64,000 nt of DNA, from NCBI GenBank assembly GCA_036389255.1, contig DASVQI010000006.1:248001-312000 (forward strand). The letters run 5' to 3'. The notes beneath the pieces were generated by a model. It was given only the letters and a program-made list of their open reading frames with translations. It was not told where the DNA came from and searched no databases. Shown one piece after another: positions 34,401 to 43,733 of the stretch. Source of the DNA: JACVRN01 sp036389255. Its GTDB lineage: Bacteria > Acidobacteriota > Blastocatellia > Pyrinomonadales > Pyrinomonadaceae. Each line of letters begins with the position of its first letter. Position 1 is the stretch's first letter. The position numbers and the translations under genes are program-made.

Positions 34401-35945
34401 ATGAAAAGAAAGCCGGTAGTATTTCTGAGTTCGGTTTTCCGGGACTTAAAGCAACACCGTGACCGGATTTACCGCATTATTACCGAGGAGTTTGGCTGGG
34501 AATGTAATGCGTACGAATCCCATAGCGAAGAATATGTCGGTTCGACCGAAAAAGCTTGCCTCAACAAAGTAGAAGCCTGCGACTTATTTATTGGTGTTTT
34601 CTGGAAGCACTCGGGTTCCGTGATCCCTCACGACAACGTGTACATCACCGAAATGGAATATTACCGCGCACGGAATTTGCGAAAGCCTATGAGGATGTAT
34701 GTGGTAAACGCAGGGCCTGAGGATGCAGATGCAGATCTGGAATATTTTATAAAGTCAATGATGGAGCCCGATAACGGGCTATGCATCGAATTCTGTAAAG
34801 ACTTTCATGAACTGATCACCAAGCTAAAGAAAGGTTTAGATTATTTTGGCGATTGTTGGGAAAAGGGAGACGTAGCTCATTGGGTACCTAGTTTCCTCAT
34901 CGACAAAATCCTGAAGGACCGTGGATTTCTCATAGAAAACTCAGAGTTATACCGTCTGCCAAGGCGGGCGCAGGTTATGGCTGGGCCGGTTGACATGAGG
35001 CACTTCCGCCGGAAAGTCGAACTCATGCGTAGCGATTATGAGCGCTCTGAGTTTCAAAGGGCGGGGGAAATAGGTTCTGAATTATTACTGGATTTCCTAA
35101 ACGCCGGCATATCGTTTGAGAAGAAAGAACTCCTCCCCCTGTGGACTGATTTTCTCCGAATGTGGGCAGGTACTTGCACTTGGTTGAATATCTTGAACGT
35201 GCCCTACGGTGGAGTTTGGGCGGCCAGAATATTAAGAGAGACTTACCAGGCACAGGAGCATTGGGCCTCTTTTCATGATTCAGCCTCTCTTCTTTCTCAC
35301 GTCCATTATGTTCAGGCATGCTCTACAAAAGATGAGAGCCTGTTTATGGGCGTGCGTCCGACACGTAGAAAAAGATTTCAGGATGAGAGGCGCGCGATAA
35401 TTAGCATTCAGGCAGGGCTGGAAGAGAAACGGCAGCAATTATTACGAAAGGCATTGGATTATGACAAAATGTTTGTGACGCGGTCCAAGCCGAAGTACCT
35501 GTATCTTTATCGAGCGTACATCTACCAAGTTATGGGCGACTATGAACAAGCGATTTCAGACTTCGAGCGGATGATATATTACTATCAAGAATCTTCAGAT
35601 GATTTCAGTTACATAAATACCTTGGCCGATTTCGGCGGCACTAAAGTTCTGAGAGCGATAAACGACAAAGTATCTAAATCGACGAAGTCTAAGTTAATAA
35701 AAGATGGATTGCGTTCCTTACAGAAAGCGCATGAGAGAGTGCAAATGTATTCCGCTCCTCAATGGCTTCCTTATCGCCTCATTATCGAGAAGGAATACGC
35801 GAAGGGCTTGCTCTTGTCAGGAGATAAAGAAACCGCAGGGAGTTTGCTGGCTGGCTTGTATCAGACCGCTGTGATTGAAGGTCTCTCTCAACAAGCCGGA
35901 AGCATAGGTATTCTGCTGGATAAAAGCAGAGATCTTCTTCCCTGA
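34401..35945 (+). CDS. DUF4062 + helical-repeat protein
   Basis: 514 residues from ATG 34401 (AAGG 5 bases upstream; GTG 34389 is the alternative). The N-terminal ~110 residues are DUF4062, a Rossmann-like domain of conflict proteins: VVFLSSVFRDLKQHRD, an Asp/Glu-rich core, ACDLFIGVFWKHSG, and ITEMEYYRARNLRKPM. The rest is alpha-helical with TPR-like units near the end (YLYRAYIYQVMGDYEQAISD). DUF4062 proteins usually join a sensor-like domain to NTPase or repeat modules. There is no NTPase here, so this is a short version. Confidence 0.8.
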   Translation: MKRKPVVFLSSVFRDLKQHRDRIYRIITEEFGWECNAYESHSEEYVGSTEKACLNKVEACDLFIGVFWKHSGSVIPHDNVYITEMEYYRARNLRKPMRMYVVNAGPEDADADLEYFIKSMMEPDNGLCIEFCKDFHELITKLKKGLDYFGDCWEKGDVAHWVPSFLIDKILKDRGFLIENSELYRLPRRAQVMAGPVDMRHFRRKVELMRSDYERSEFQRAGEIGSELLLDFLNAGISFEKKELLPLWTDFLRMWAGTCTWLNILNVPYGGVWAARILRETYQAQEHWASFHDSASLLSHVHYVQACSTKDESLFMGVRPTRRKRFQDERRAIISIQAGLEEKRQQLLRKALDYDKMFVTRSKPKYLYLYRAYIYQVMGDYEQAISDFERMIYYYQESSDDFSYINTLADFGGTKVLRAINDKVSKSTKSKLIKDGLRSLQKAHERVQMYSAPQWLPYRLIIEKEYAKGLLLSGDKETAGSLLAGLYQTAVIEGLSQQAGSIGILLDKSRDLLP

Positions 35946-36030
35946 AGAAGGCTCAATTTAGAACAGACCAGCGTCATGAGTTATTTATCATGGGGCATTA
36001 CTGTGTAAGACTATAGCGTAAAGAGGTTGC

Positions 36031-36132
36031 ATGACCACGGTCACATTAGCAAGACTAAGAAACTATCTACGTAAAATGTACAAAACTGCTATCATAGAAG
36101 GCGAAGACTTCAGGTTCATACTCGTTTTATAG
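36031..36132 (+). CDS. Possible 33-residue small ORF upstream of the DISARM-like locus
   Basis: ATG with AGAGG 4 bases before it; the peptide starts MTTVTLARLRNYLRKMYKTA and ends FRFILVL. Otherwise the stretch 35946-36209 holds only a weak inverted repeat, CTTAGG...CCTAAG (about 36158-36181). It may be a leader peptide or chance. Confidence 0.3.
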   Translation: MTTVTLARLRNYLRKMYKTAIIEGEDFRFILVL

Positions 36133-36209
36133 AGAATATTAAGGACAACTTTAGATCTTAGGCTTAGACAATATCCTAAGTAATAGCTGACATAACTTTA
36201 GGAGCTATC

Positions 36210-36992
36210 GTGACTAGCTGTTACAGCATTTTCGCGGAATGTGTGAAGGCTATACATGATGGAGAACTCATCCAGTCCGTCAGTGCAAAGGACAAAGAGT
36301 TTCACTTCCAGAATTGGTTTCAAGATCGGCTCGTAAAGCTCAAAATTGATTTCGATGCACCAGGGCGCAATACCTATCCTGACTTTCGGCTAGTTCATCA
36401 GCCAGAAGGCTATGAGATAAAGGGGCTGGCCTGGCCGGGAAGGGAGAAGGATTATGATGCAAATAGCCAGGTGCCTTCCGGCCTCCACAACGGGCGAACT
36501 ATCTTTTACGTTTTTGGACGCTACCCGGCCGCCCAAGCCGGTGAAAAGGAGTATCCGGTTGTTGACCTAGTTATTTGTCATGGTGATTTTCTGAATGCCA
36601 CGCGTGATTACGTTCATAAAAACAAGAGCATTAAAGGGTTCGGTAGCTACGGCGATATAATGATTCGAGACAGGAAGATGTATGTGGCTCCAACCCCCTT
36701 TGCTTTAACTAAAGGTACGACGGGAACCCAGACGCTTATACTGCCGAGCGACTTTCAACCGGATAAAAGGTTTGAAGAAGTCGGCAGACTTACAAGAACT
36801 GAATGTGCGGAGCTTGTTGTCGGTTATACCTTTGATTTGCGAAAAAACACTCTAGTCGCAGAAACAGTGCCTAATCCCACTGCAAATAAAGAGCATCACT
36901 TCATCGCATATCGGCTTAAAGGACAGGGAGGCAAGCCTGTCTCAATGAGCAATGACACTACTGAGATTGTCTCGGAAGCTAACGAAGAATGA
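36210..36992 (+). CDS. PD-(D/E)XK restriction endonuclease-like protein
   Basis: 260 residues from GTG 36210 after AGGAG. The catalytic core PDFRLV (P57-D58) ... GYEIKG (E69-x-K71) is the classical PD...ExK pair with short spacing, and DLVICHGDF follows. Its stop overlaps the start of an N6A/N4C-type methyltransferase (ATGA), the arrangement of a restriction-modification pair. It resembles Type II endonucleases in size. Sequence specificity cannot be read from the protein. Its position makes it the candidate cutting enzyme of the adjacent DISARM-like operon. Confidence 0.75.
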   Translation: MTSCYSIFAECVKAIHDGELIQSVSAKDKEFHFQNWFQDRLVKLKIDFDAPGRNTYPDFRLVHQPEGYEIKGLAWPGREKDYDANSQVPSGLHNGRTIFYVFGRYPAAQAGEKEYPVVDLVICHGDFLNATRDYVHKNKSIKGFGSYGDIMIRDRKMYVAPTPFALTKGTTGTQTLILPSDFQPDKRFEEVGRLTRTECAELVVGYTFDLRKNTLVAETVPNPTANKEHHFIAYRLKGQGGKPVSMSNDTTEIVSEANEE

Positions 36993-39124
36993 GCGCAATC
37001 GTCATCAACCATAAAGACCAGCCTGGTCACCAGAGCCCACCTCAGCGACAAGAGCGGGCCATCGAATGTGATTTTCCTATCAGCCAGATCAGCCAGCTCG
37101 CGGAACAGGAGAGCTGGCGTAAGGAAGTACACAGGCCGATTTACCACATTCACAAGTGGTGGGCGCAGCGGCTCGGGTCAGTTTTCAGGGCGATGATATT
37201 GGGAGGGCTCGCCGATTCGAACACCGATATCTGGATGGAGTTTTATAAGCGGCACGACTTCGCCGGCAAGGTTGTGCTGGACCCTTTTATGGGTAGTGGG
37301 ACGACGCTCGGAGAATGCGCCAAGCTTGGCGCCAAGCCTATCGGTATTGACATAAATCCCGTGAGTACCTTTATCGTTGCGCAATCGCTCACCCGCGTTG
37401 ATATAAACAAACTAGAGAAGGTATTTACTGAAATTGAAGCCGACATTAAGCATAATATTAGCCACTACTACAAAACGCTTGACCCAGGGACAGGCGGAGA
37501 AATCCCTGTTCTTTATTACTTCTGGGTGATGCAGGTTACTACGCCTAGTGGGGAGACGATACCGCTCTTCAGCTCCTACGTCTTCAGCAAGGATGCTTAC
37601 CCTAAGAAAAAGCCTACTGCGAGGATAATTTGCCCTTCGTGCTGGAGTATTAACACTGGTCGTTACGATGCGACTGACCTGGTATGTACAAGCTGCTCTT
37701 ACCGCTTCAACCCACAAGCAGGCCCTGTACAAGGGCAGTATGTCACTGCTTCATCTGGAGAAACTTATAAAATTAAAGATCTGGTATTGCAGACTGAGGA
37801 AGCCCCGGGGCACCGTCTATATGCTCTGATGGCTCTAAAAAGTGATGGCACGAAGGTATATCTCGCACCCGGCAGCTATGATTTCGATTTGCTTGAGGAG
37901 GCGCGTGCAAAACTCCAGGATGAAAGTCTGCCGCTACCTGATATGACAGTGCGGCCGGGCCACAATACTAACCAAGCACGTGGCTACAATTATCATAACT
38001 GGAGCGACTTCTTTAATGAGCGACAACTCCTTTGCCTTGGTATTCTGTTAAGGCGAATCCTACTGGTCAAAGATAAGGCCATACGTAATCAATTCTTGTG
38101 TCTGTTTTCGAGTACACTGGAATACAACAACCTGTTTTGCAGTTTCAAAGGGGAGGGGACTGGAGCTGTGCGTCCTCTCTTCTCTCATCATATTCTCAAG
38201 CCCGAACGAGCTGTATTGGAAAATAACGTATGGGGAACTGAGAAAAGTAGCGGTACGTTCTCCACCCTTTTCCGTTCTCGGCTGCTCAAAGCTAAACAGT
38301 ACCTGGATACTCCTTTTGAAGTTGGAGGGGTACAATCACTGTTCGATAATGGGAATGGGGCAGGTAATGGCAAGGTTGTGAGCAGTAGTAAAATAGATCT
38401 CACTGTTACGGATGCGTGGGATGAATTTTCAGGCAAATCTAAAGCAGCCCTAGTTCTTAATGGTGACGGAGCAGAACTGCCAATCCCTGATAAAAGTGTA
38501 GATGCCGTAATAACTGATCCGCCTTATTTCGATTTTGTTCATTACAGCGAACTGAGCGATTTCTTTTATGCCTGGCTCGCTCCAGTACTAAAACAAGATT
38601 ATGGCTACTTTTGCGCTCCTGATTCATCACACAACCATGAGGTCCAGGGCCGTGATCCGGAGCGTTTCTCGGAAAAGCTAGCTCGCGTATTTCGTGAGTG
38701 TCACCGAGTGCTTAAGGATGATGGAGTATTGTCTTTTAGCTTTCATCATTCGCGAGCTGAAGGGTGGTTATCTATCTATCAGGCTATCACGAATGCTGGA
38801 TTTCAGATTGTCGCGGCTCATCCAATTTACGGGGAGATGAAAGGAGCTAGTCCGAAGTCATCAACCAAGGAGCCAATTACACTGGATGCTATACTGGTCT
38901 GTAAGAAATCAACTGGTATATATAAGCATGTCGAAAATGTTGTTGAAACAGTTAGGAAAAAGACTGAAATAATAAGTAGAGAACTGGGATCATCAGGCTT
39001 TACACTGTCACAAGCAGACACTTATGTTGTGGCTATGTCTCAGGCGCTAGCTTCGGGCTCATGTACTGGCTATTCATCATCCGAGATGTCGGCTCTTTTA
39101 AGTCAGTTCACATTACAAAGGTGA
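36989..39124 (+). CDS. DPPY-type DNA methyltransferase with zinc ribbon (first copy)
   Basis: 711 residues. Shared family start HKWWAQRL (55-62), SAM-binding motif I DPFMGSGTT (98-106), then a CPSC...CTSC zinc ribbon (~214-236), then catalytic motif IV TDPPYFDF (~509-516) and the SFHHSRAEGW end region. Amino-methyltransferase (N6-adenine or N4-cytosine) with a long target-recognition segment between motifs I and IV, an alpha-like order. It resembles the DUF1156/WWARR methylases. It is coupled to the PD-(D/E)XK gene by overlap. In this locus it would mark host DNA as self. Confidence 0.85.
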   Translation: MSAIVINHKDQPGHQSPPQRQERAIECDFPISQISQLAEQESWRKEVHRPIYHIHKWWAQRLGSVFRAMILGGLADSNTDIWMEFYKRHDFAGKVVLDPFMGSGTTLGECAKLGAKPIGIDINPVSTFIVAQSLTRVDINKLEKVFTEIEADIKHNISHYYKTLDPGTGGEIPVLYYFWVMQVTTPSGETIPLFSSYVFSKDAYPKKKPTARIICPSCWSINTGRYDATDLVCTSCSYRFNPQAGPVQGQYVTASSGETYKIKDLVLQTEEAPGHRLYALMALKSDGTKVYLAPGSYDFDLLEEARAKLQDESLPLPDMTVRPGHNTNQARGYNYHNWSDFFNERQLLCLGILLRRILLVKDKAIRNQFLCLFSSTLEYNNLFCSFKGEGTGAVRPLFSHHILKPERAVLENNVWGTEKSSGTFSTLFRSRLLKAKQYLDTPFEVGGVQSLFDNGNGAGNGKVVSSSKIDLTVTDAWDEFSGKSKAALVLNGDGAELPIPDKSVDAVITDPPYFDFVHYSELSDFFYAWLAPVLKQDYGYFCAPDSSHNHEVQGRDPERFSEKLARVFRECHRVLKDDGVLSFSFHHSRAEGWLSIYQAITNAGFQIVAAHPIYGEMKGASPKSSTKEPITLDAILVCKKSTGIYKHVENVVETVRKKTEIISRELGSSGFTLSQADTYVVAMSQALASGSCTGYSSSEMSALLSQFTLQR

Positions 39125-39358
39125 TTTAGTAGACCTTAAGTTAACCTACGCGAAACACCAAAACTTGCTGTAAGCAAAGTGGATGTTGCCAAGCATGGCA
39201 ACGCTCCGAATATTCCTATAGGTTCTTCAAGGACAGAGGAGCTTTTAAACTTGGTCTCAAGAGGGTGATATATACCTGCTCGTGTGAAAAATAGGTATTT
39301 GATATCACGATTACTCTCTTCTTTGGAACCTATTCTCTAGAGTCGGTCACGCGTATAA

Positions 39359-41311
39359 ATGTCAGCTAGCGCATTCTCACAGCCGGCATTCTACAAAGCA
39401 GCTACCGAAGAGTCTCAGAATCGGCAGCTGCGTAGTAAACTCCCGTATGTTCATAAATGGTGGGCTAGGCGTCTACAGATAACCTCATCTGTTCTAGTAA
39501 ACACGGCCCTTAAAGATGCCAGGCCACCGAAGGGAATCAGACCGATTATCTATGATCCCTTTATGGGAATGGGGAGTCTTGTCAGCGCAAGCCTTGCTGC
39601 CAGTTGTAATGTTGTAGCGGGTGACGTGAGCCCCGTCCCCTACTTTGCTGTCAGGACTGCGCTTTCCGCAGTTGATTCACGGCTCCTAGAACAGTCGTTC
39701 AATCGTATGTTGGAGTATGCATGCGCCGGCGTCAGTTCACAATGGGTGATTGAGAACTCAAACAGGTCAATTCCTATCCAATTCGCACTCTGGGTTAAGG
39801 TCGTTAAATGCCCCTCGTGCTACGTCGGCGTTGAACTATTTCGGGAAAGAATTATAGGCACTCTTAGTGATAAGGCCAATAGTATAAAATGCTACGCCGT
39901 CTGTCCTGAGTGTAATCATGTTGACAATGTACGGGGTGAACGACATCGTTGTTCGCGATGTAGGCAAAAATACTATCCAGGTAAGGGCGTCATAGCTGAA
40001 CGCGGGATAGCCGTTTGCCATTCCTGCTCCTTCCGCTTTCTTCCGGGAACGGCCGCTCATTTAGGAGGTGGACCCCGCGAAAAAATTGTGGCGGTCGCTA
40101 TTAGGGAGAAAAGTGGAGGCCGACGGTTTATTACGCCTACGATTACGCACTTGAATTCTGCCTCAAGATCGATCTTAGAAGACCGTCCTTTGAATTACCC
40201 CATTCTTCGCGGACGAACAACAGAACAAATACTGGCGTGGGGCTATAAGACTTGGGCGGACATTTTCACTCCGCGGCATCTCAACCTCCTGTCTTGCCTA
40301 GTCAGCTATATCCAAAGTGAGCCAGACCCAGTCATGAAGTCGTGGCTCGCTTTGACAGTTAGTACCTCAATCGATTTCATGACAACCCTCTGCTCTTTCA
40401 GGGGAGCGGGAATAGGAGGAGCGGTCCGTCATGCTGCTGCTCATCACATATTGCGGCCTGCGCTTCTTTCTTTAGAGAATAATCCACTGGGCCCAAGGGA
40501 TGCTTCAGGTACACTTCAGCGAATTTTTAGAACACGCATTTTGCCAGCTGTAATGAAAGAATCGCCCTTAGCTACAAATCCGAAACAATTAGTGCGTGAA
40601 GGTAAGCGTTGCTATCTATATCATGGTTCGTCTGCTAAAGTTCGACTGCCAAAACATTTCGTTGATGCTGTGGTTACTGACCCACCATATTTCTCAAAGA
40701 TTTTCTATCAAGATTTAGCTCAAATCTATGTCGCCTTCTTGGGCGCCTGCGGGATGATCAGGGACGCGACAGCCGCTATGCACAAGGCCGCTAAGGAGGC
40801 TGTCGAAAGCGAAGAGGGTGAAGTGTTTCGCCGAACCCTTGCGGCAATCTGGCGACGTTGTGTTATGGTGTTACGCCCTGGTGGCGTGCTCGCTTTTAGC
40901 TTTCGTAGCACGGACCCAACAGCATGGGTAGCAATTGCGCAATCACTAGAAGACGCAGGATTATCTTGCTACCGCGTTGAGATGGCCCAGGCAGAAGCCT
41001 CAAAGACTCTTACTAAAGCATGGACTAAGCACCCTTCAACGTTGGACGTTATGCTCTTCTGTAGGGCGGGCGTCCCACGACGTCCTGACAGCAGTTTTCA
41101 GGGAGCCCGCATGCGGGTAAACAGACGATGTAAAACAGCTGAGCGCCGCCTCTTGGCGCTTGGCCATTCTATTAACGGCGGCGATCTCCTACTCGTTCGC
41201 TTTGGTCAGTGGGTAGTGGAAGCTACACAACGTCGTTTGGTTGGCCCCAATTCCTGGGGGAGACTTAATGACGAACTTTCCTCCGCGTTGCGAATGAAAA
41301 ACCGCCGGTAA
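39359..41311 (+). CDS. DPPY-type DNA methyltransferase with zinc ribbons (second copy)
   Basis: 650 residues, paralogous to the preceding methyltransferase: HKWWARRL (32-39), motif I DPFMGMGS (66-73), motif IV TDPPYFSK (~440-447), SFRSTDPTAW. Four CxxC knuckles lie between motifs I and IV (CPSC, CPEC, CSRC, CHSC), twice as many as in the first copy, consistent with a different target. Motif I has Ser in place of the usual Thr. A 234-bp gap separates the two genes, with TATAAA immediately before the ATG, so it may have its own promoter. DrmE follows after 31 bp. Confidence 0.83.
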   Translation: MSASAFSQPAFYKAATEESQNRQLRSKLPYVHKWWARRLQITSSVLVNTALKDARPPKGIRPIIYDPFMGMGSLVSASLAASCNVVAGDVSPVPYFAVRTALSAVDSRLLEQSFNRMLEYACAGVSSQWVIENSNRSIPIQFALWVKVVKCPSCYVGVELFRERIIGTLSDKANSIKCYAVCPECNHVDNVRGERHRCSRCRQKYYPGKGVIAERGIAVCHSCSFRFLPGTAAHLGGGPREKIVAVAIREKSGGRRFITPTITHLNSASRSILEDRPLNYPILRGRTTEQILAWGYKTWADIFTPRHLNLLSCLVSYIQSEPDPVMKSWLALTVSTSIDFMTTLCSFRGAGIGGAVRHAAAHHILRPALLSLENNPLGPRDASGTLQRIFRTRILPAVMKESPLATNPKQLVREGKRCYLYHGSSAKVRLPKHFVDAVVTDPPYFSKIFYQDLAQIYVAFLGACGMIRDATAAMHKAAKEAVESEEGEVFRRTLAAIWRRCVMVLRPGGVLAFSFRSTDPTAWVAIAQSLEDAGLSCYRVEMAQAEASKTLTKAWTKHPSTLDVMLFCRAGVPRRPDSSFQGARMRVNRRCKTAERRLLALGHSINGGDLLLVRFGQWVVEATQRRLVGPNSWGRLNDELSSALRMKNRR

Positions 41312-41342
41312 ATGTATCTATAGCCTCGAAATTTGACTAAAA

Positions 41343-43679
41343 ATGTGGTGTAGCTGGATCGAGCGTGCGACGGAGAATTACGCACCTCTGGCTTGGGCAT
41401 TACAAGCAAAGCGGATTCGTTTTGCTGATAATGTACCTCTCCAAGCAGATGAGCGTATAACGCTAGCCCTTGCCCTGCTGGCTCTTCGTAGTCGAGTTAA
41501 CATCGTTTTCGAGCATCCATATCCAGCGGCGCGTCTGGCTCTAGCGGCTGCAACAGGGGCTCTCTTAGCTGATCATATCTCGCAATCTCCGGGAGATAGT
41601 ATCCGAGGAGAGTTAGTCGTAGTAACCCGACAGACCGGCCTTGCTCTACAAGACCTACGTGATATTCGAGTCGAGGGCGTAGATATCCATGATGTTTGGA
41701 AAGTAGATCGTTCGAGCAACGCTGAGCCTTCGCTGGGTCGCGGAAGACCGAAAGTCTATGTCGCGTCACCGCGTCCGGGGAATATGTTTCCCTGCACGAT
41801 CCGCACCGGCGCGGCCGTAATTGACGCCTCTCACCCGCTCACACTGGAGCGATTAGGCGACCTGCTCACAGACCCGGTCATTGCCCAAGCACCAATTCAG
41901 ATTGTTATCATGCCGCTGGCCTATGAATCCGGCCTCAGCTCTCTTTCCGGAAGGCTGCGTTGGGCATGGGACTTCCAATCGATCTCTTCTGCTAAATCAA
42001 CATGGGACGGAGATAATGCGCAGCTTAGCCCAGATGTGTGGCATCGTAAGCTTCTTGTGTGTCACAGTGAAGAAACCGACGATGCCCTAGAAAATGTTCG
42101 ATTCAAATTGAACGCGCTTTCCAGGATGGTCTCAGGCATGCCGCCGCTACCTCTTCTTCAAGCATGGGGCATCTACCACCGATTGGCCCACTTGACGGTT
42201 CCTCTTGGAATATATGAGCAGCACGCTTCCAAACATTACTATACGAAGACGCTAAAAGAGCGTCTAGATGCTCTGTCATCCGCGCGACCTGGGGACGAGA
42301 GAAGGGGAGCCGCAGGGGCGATGTTTTCATCCGAGTGGATGCCTTTGGTCGATGAATTAGTTGCCACGTATGAGAGCCTGAAAGGCGTTGAGCTAGGTAA
42401 GTTCTGGGGAGCGGCAACAGTTGTTGAGGAGTACAGTCAGAGCGGTTTTCAACGCCCATTGGTAATCAACTGTCCGACCGAGTTGGAAGGTAACATTCTC
42501 ATCAGGGAGTTGACTCATGTTTGTACAGATCTCCACCGCCATCTCCATCCGGAGGGGCTGACAGTCGCGACGAATCGCTTGTTAGCTTATCAAAATTGGT
42601 TGCGCACACATGACATCTTGACGACAGGTCCCCAACCGGCACGCTGGCGATTTCTCGACGCGGCCATGCAGAGCGGAAGCGTTTTGGTGTACCCGCACGA
42701 GGCGGCGATCGAAAGGGCTGCGGTTCAAGCTACAATTGATCGGGTAATGCTTAATTCTGCCGACGGCGCGCGCCGAGATGTACTGGATGCACTCGGTCTC
42801 CACACTAATGAGGTTAATAAGAGTGGGGCTTCACCAGGAGCGACCGTCGAAATTGATTCGACGGATATAACTGGCCATCCGGCTAGGCGTTCTACAACTA
42901 AGGTGCCGGCAGAGACAATGTTCAACCCAGGGTGGATATGGGATGCTGATGATCCGACTTTCGTCCCGCCGCTCTCGATGTCTTCGGAGGGACGGCCAGG
43001 TTCTCGAACGACTAGTGTTGTTGATCCAGGAGTGCCTAGTGTTTGTGTAGTGCTAAAGGGTGATGAATCTTTAACAGTACCACGAGGCTACATCTTTGAT
43101 GTCTACCGGCGTGTTACTGACGAAATTGAAGAGCGCGAGGCTGAGCGACTTGAGGAAGGCGACGTTCTAATTTTAGTTGACGACAGTCAACAGGCGCGTC
43201 TCTTTGATCGAATTGTCGAGGCCCTAGAAATGTCTCACCCGGACTATGCCTCTCTCGGCGTTTGGTTGAGCATTTGGGAGTTGGCGAAAGCGTCTGCCCT
43301 TAGCGCATGTAATGATAGCTATTCCTGCTTGTATCAGCGGCTCGCCGCTCTAGGTGCTTCAATTAGTGAGAGTACCGTCCGATCGTGGTTCATCGGTACC
43401 ATGGGGCCCCAGGATGAGGATAACGTTTATAGGTTGATCGAAATCTCCGGCGATAAGGCTGCAATTACGCATAAAGTCCAGGTGCGTACGGCGCTTGGAC
43501 ATATACGCGGCATGCGTCGGAAGTATGGCCGGTTGATTCGTGGGCTGGTGCGTCAAGCAGCGGTAACTCGTGAGCCTGAGCAATTAATCGCCGAAAGTTT
43601 TAATGTCGCTATAGAGGACATTCTAGCTGCAGCAAGATTGGCTGCCGTAAAAAGAGTTGAGAGCAATAACGATTGCTAG
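41343..43679 (+). CDS. drmE: DrmE-like protein (class 2 DISARM)
   Basis: 778 residues. Recognised by length, by position just upstream of drmA, and by its N-terminal helicase-like region (NIVFEHPYPAARLALAAATGALLADHI), which lacks a clean Walker A. The central part carries LLAYQNWLRTH and a QAAVEATI-like helical stretch; the C-terminus is helical with YGRLIRGLVRQAAV. DrmE is the marker of class 2 DISARM; its molecular role is unknown. There is no Shine-Dalgarno before the ATG. I rate the name as likely, not certain, because motifs are few. Confidence 0.7.
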   Translation: MWCSWIERATENYAPLAWALQAKRIRFADNVPLQADERITLALALLALRSRVNIVFEHPYPAARLALAAATGALLADHISQSPGDSIRGELVVVTRQTGLALQDLRDIRVEGVDIHDVWKVDRSSNAEPSLGRGRPKVYVASPRPGNMFPCTIRTGAAVIDASHPLTLERLGDLLTDPVIAQAPIQIVIMPLAYESGLSSLSGRLRWAWDFQSISSAKSTWDGDNAQLSPDVWHRKLLVCHSEETDDALENVRFKLNALSRMVSGMPPLPLLQAWGIYHRLAHLTVPLGIYEQHASKHYYTKTLKERLDALSSARPGDERRGAAGAMFSSEWMPLVDELVATYESLKGVELGKFWGAATVVEEYSQSGFQRPLVINCPTELEGNILIRELTHVCTDLHRHLHPEGLTVATNRLLAYQNWLRTHDILTTGPQPARWRFLDAAMQSGSVLVYPHEAAIERAAVQATIDRVMLNSADGARRDVLDALGLHTNEVNKSGASPGATVEIDSTDITGHPARRSTTKVPAETMFNPGWIWDADDPTFVPPLSMSSEGRPGSRTTSVVDPGVPSVCVVLKGDESLTVPRGYIFDVYRRVTDEIEEREAERLEEGDVLILVDDSQQARLFDRIVEALEMSHPDYASLGVWLSIWELAKASALSACNDSYSCLYQRLAALGASISESTVRSWFIGTMGPQDEDNVYRLIEISGDKAAITHKVQVRTALGHIRGMRRKYGRLIRGLVRQAAVTREPEQLIAESFNVAIEDILAAARLAAVKRVESNNDC

Positions 43680-43733
43680 AGTGCGAAACGCGTAGACAAG
43701 TTCGACGGCATATGTGACGGAGGCAATGGAATA

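Noticed and set aside
34318..39208. Shared 13-mer TGGCAACGCTCCG at 34318 and 39196
   Set aside because: Flanks do not align; too short to claim a repeat family.
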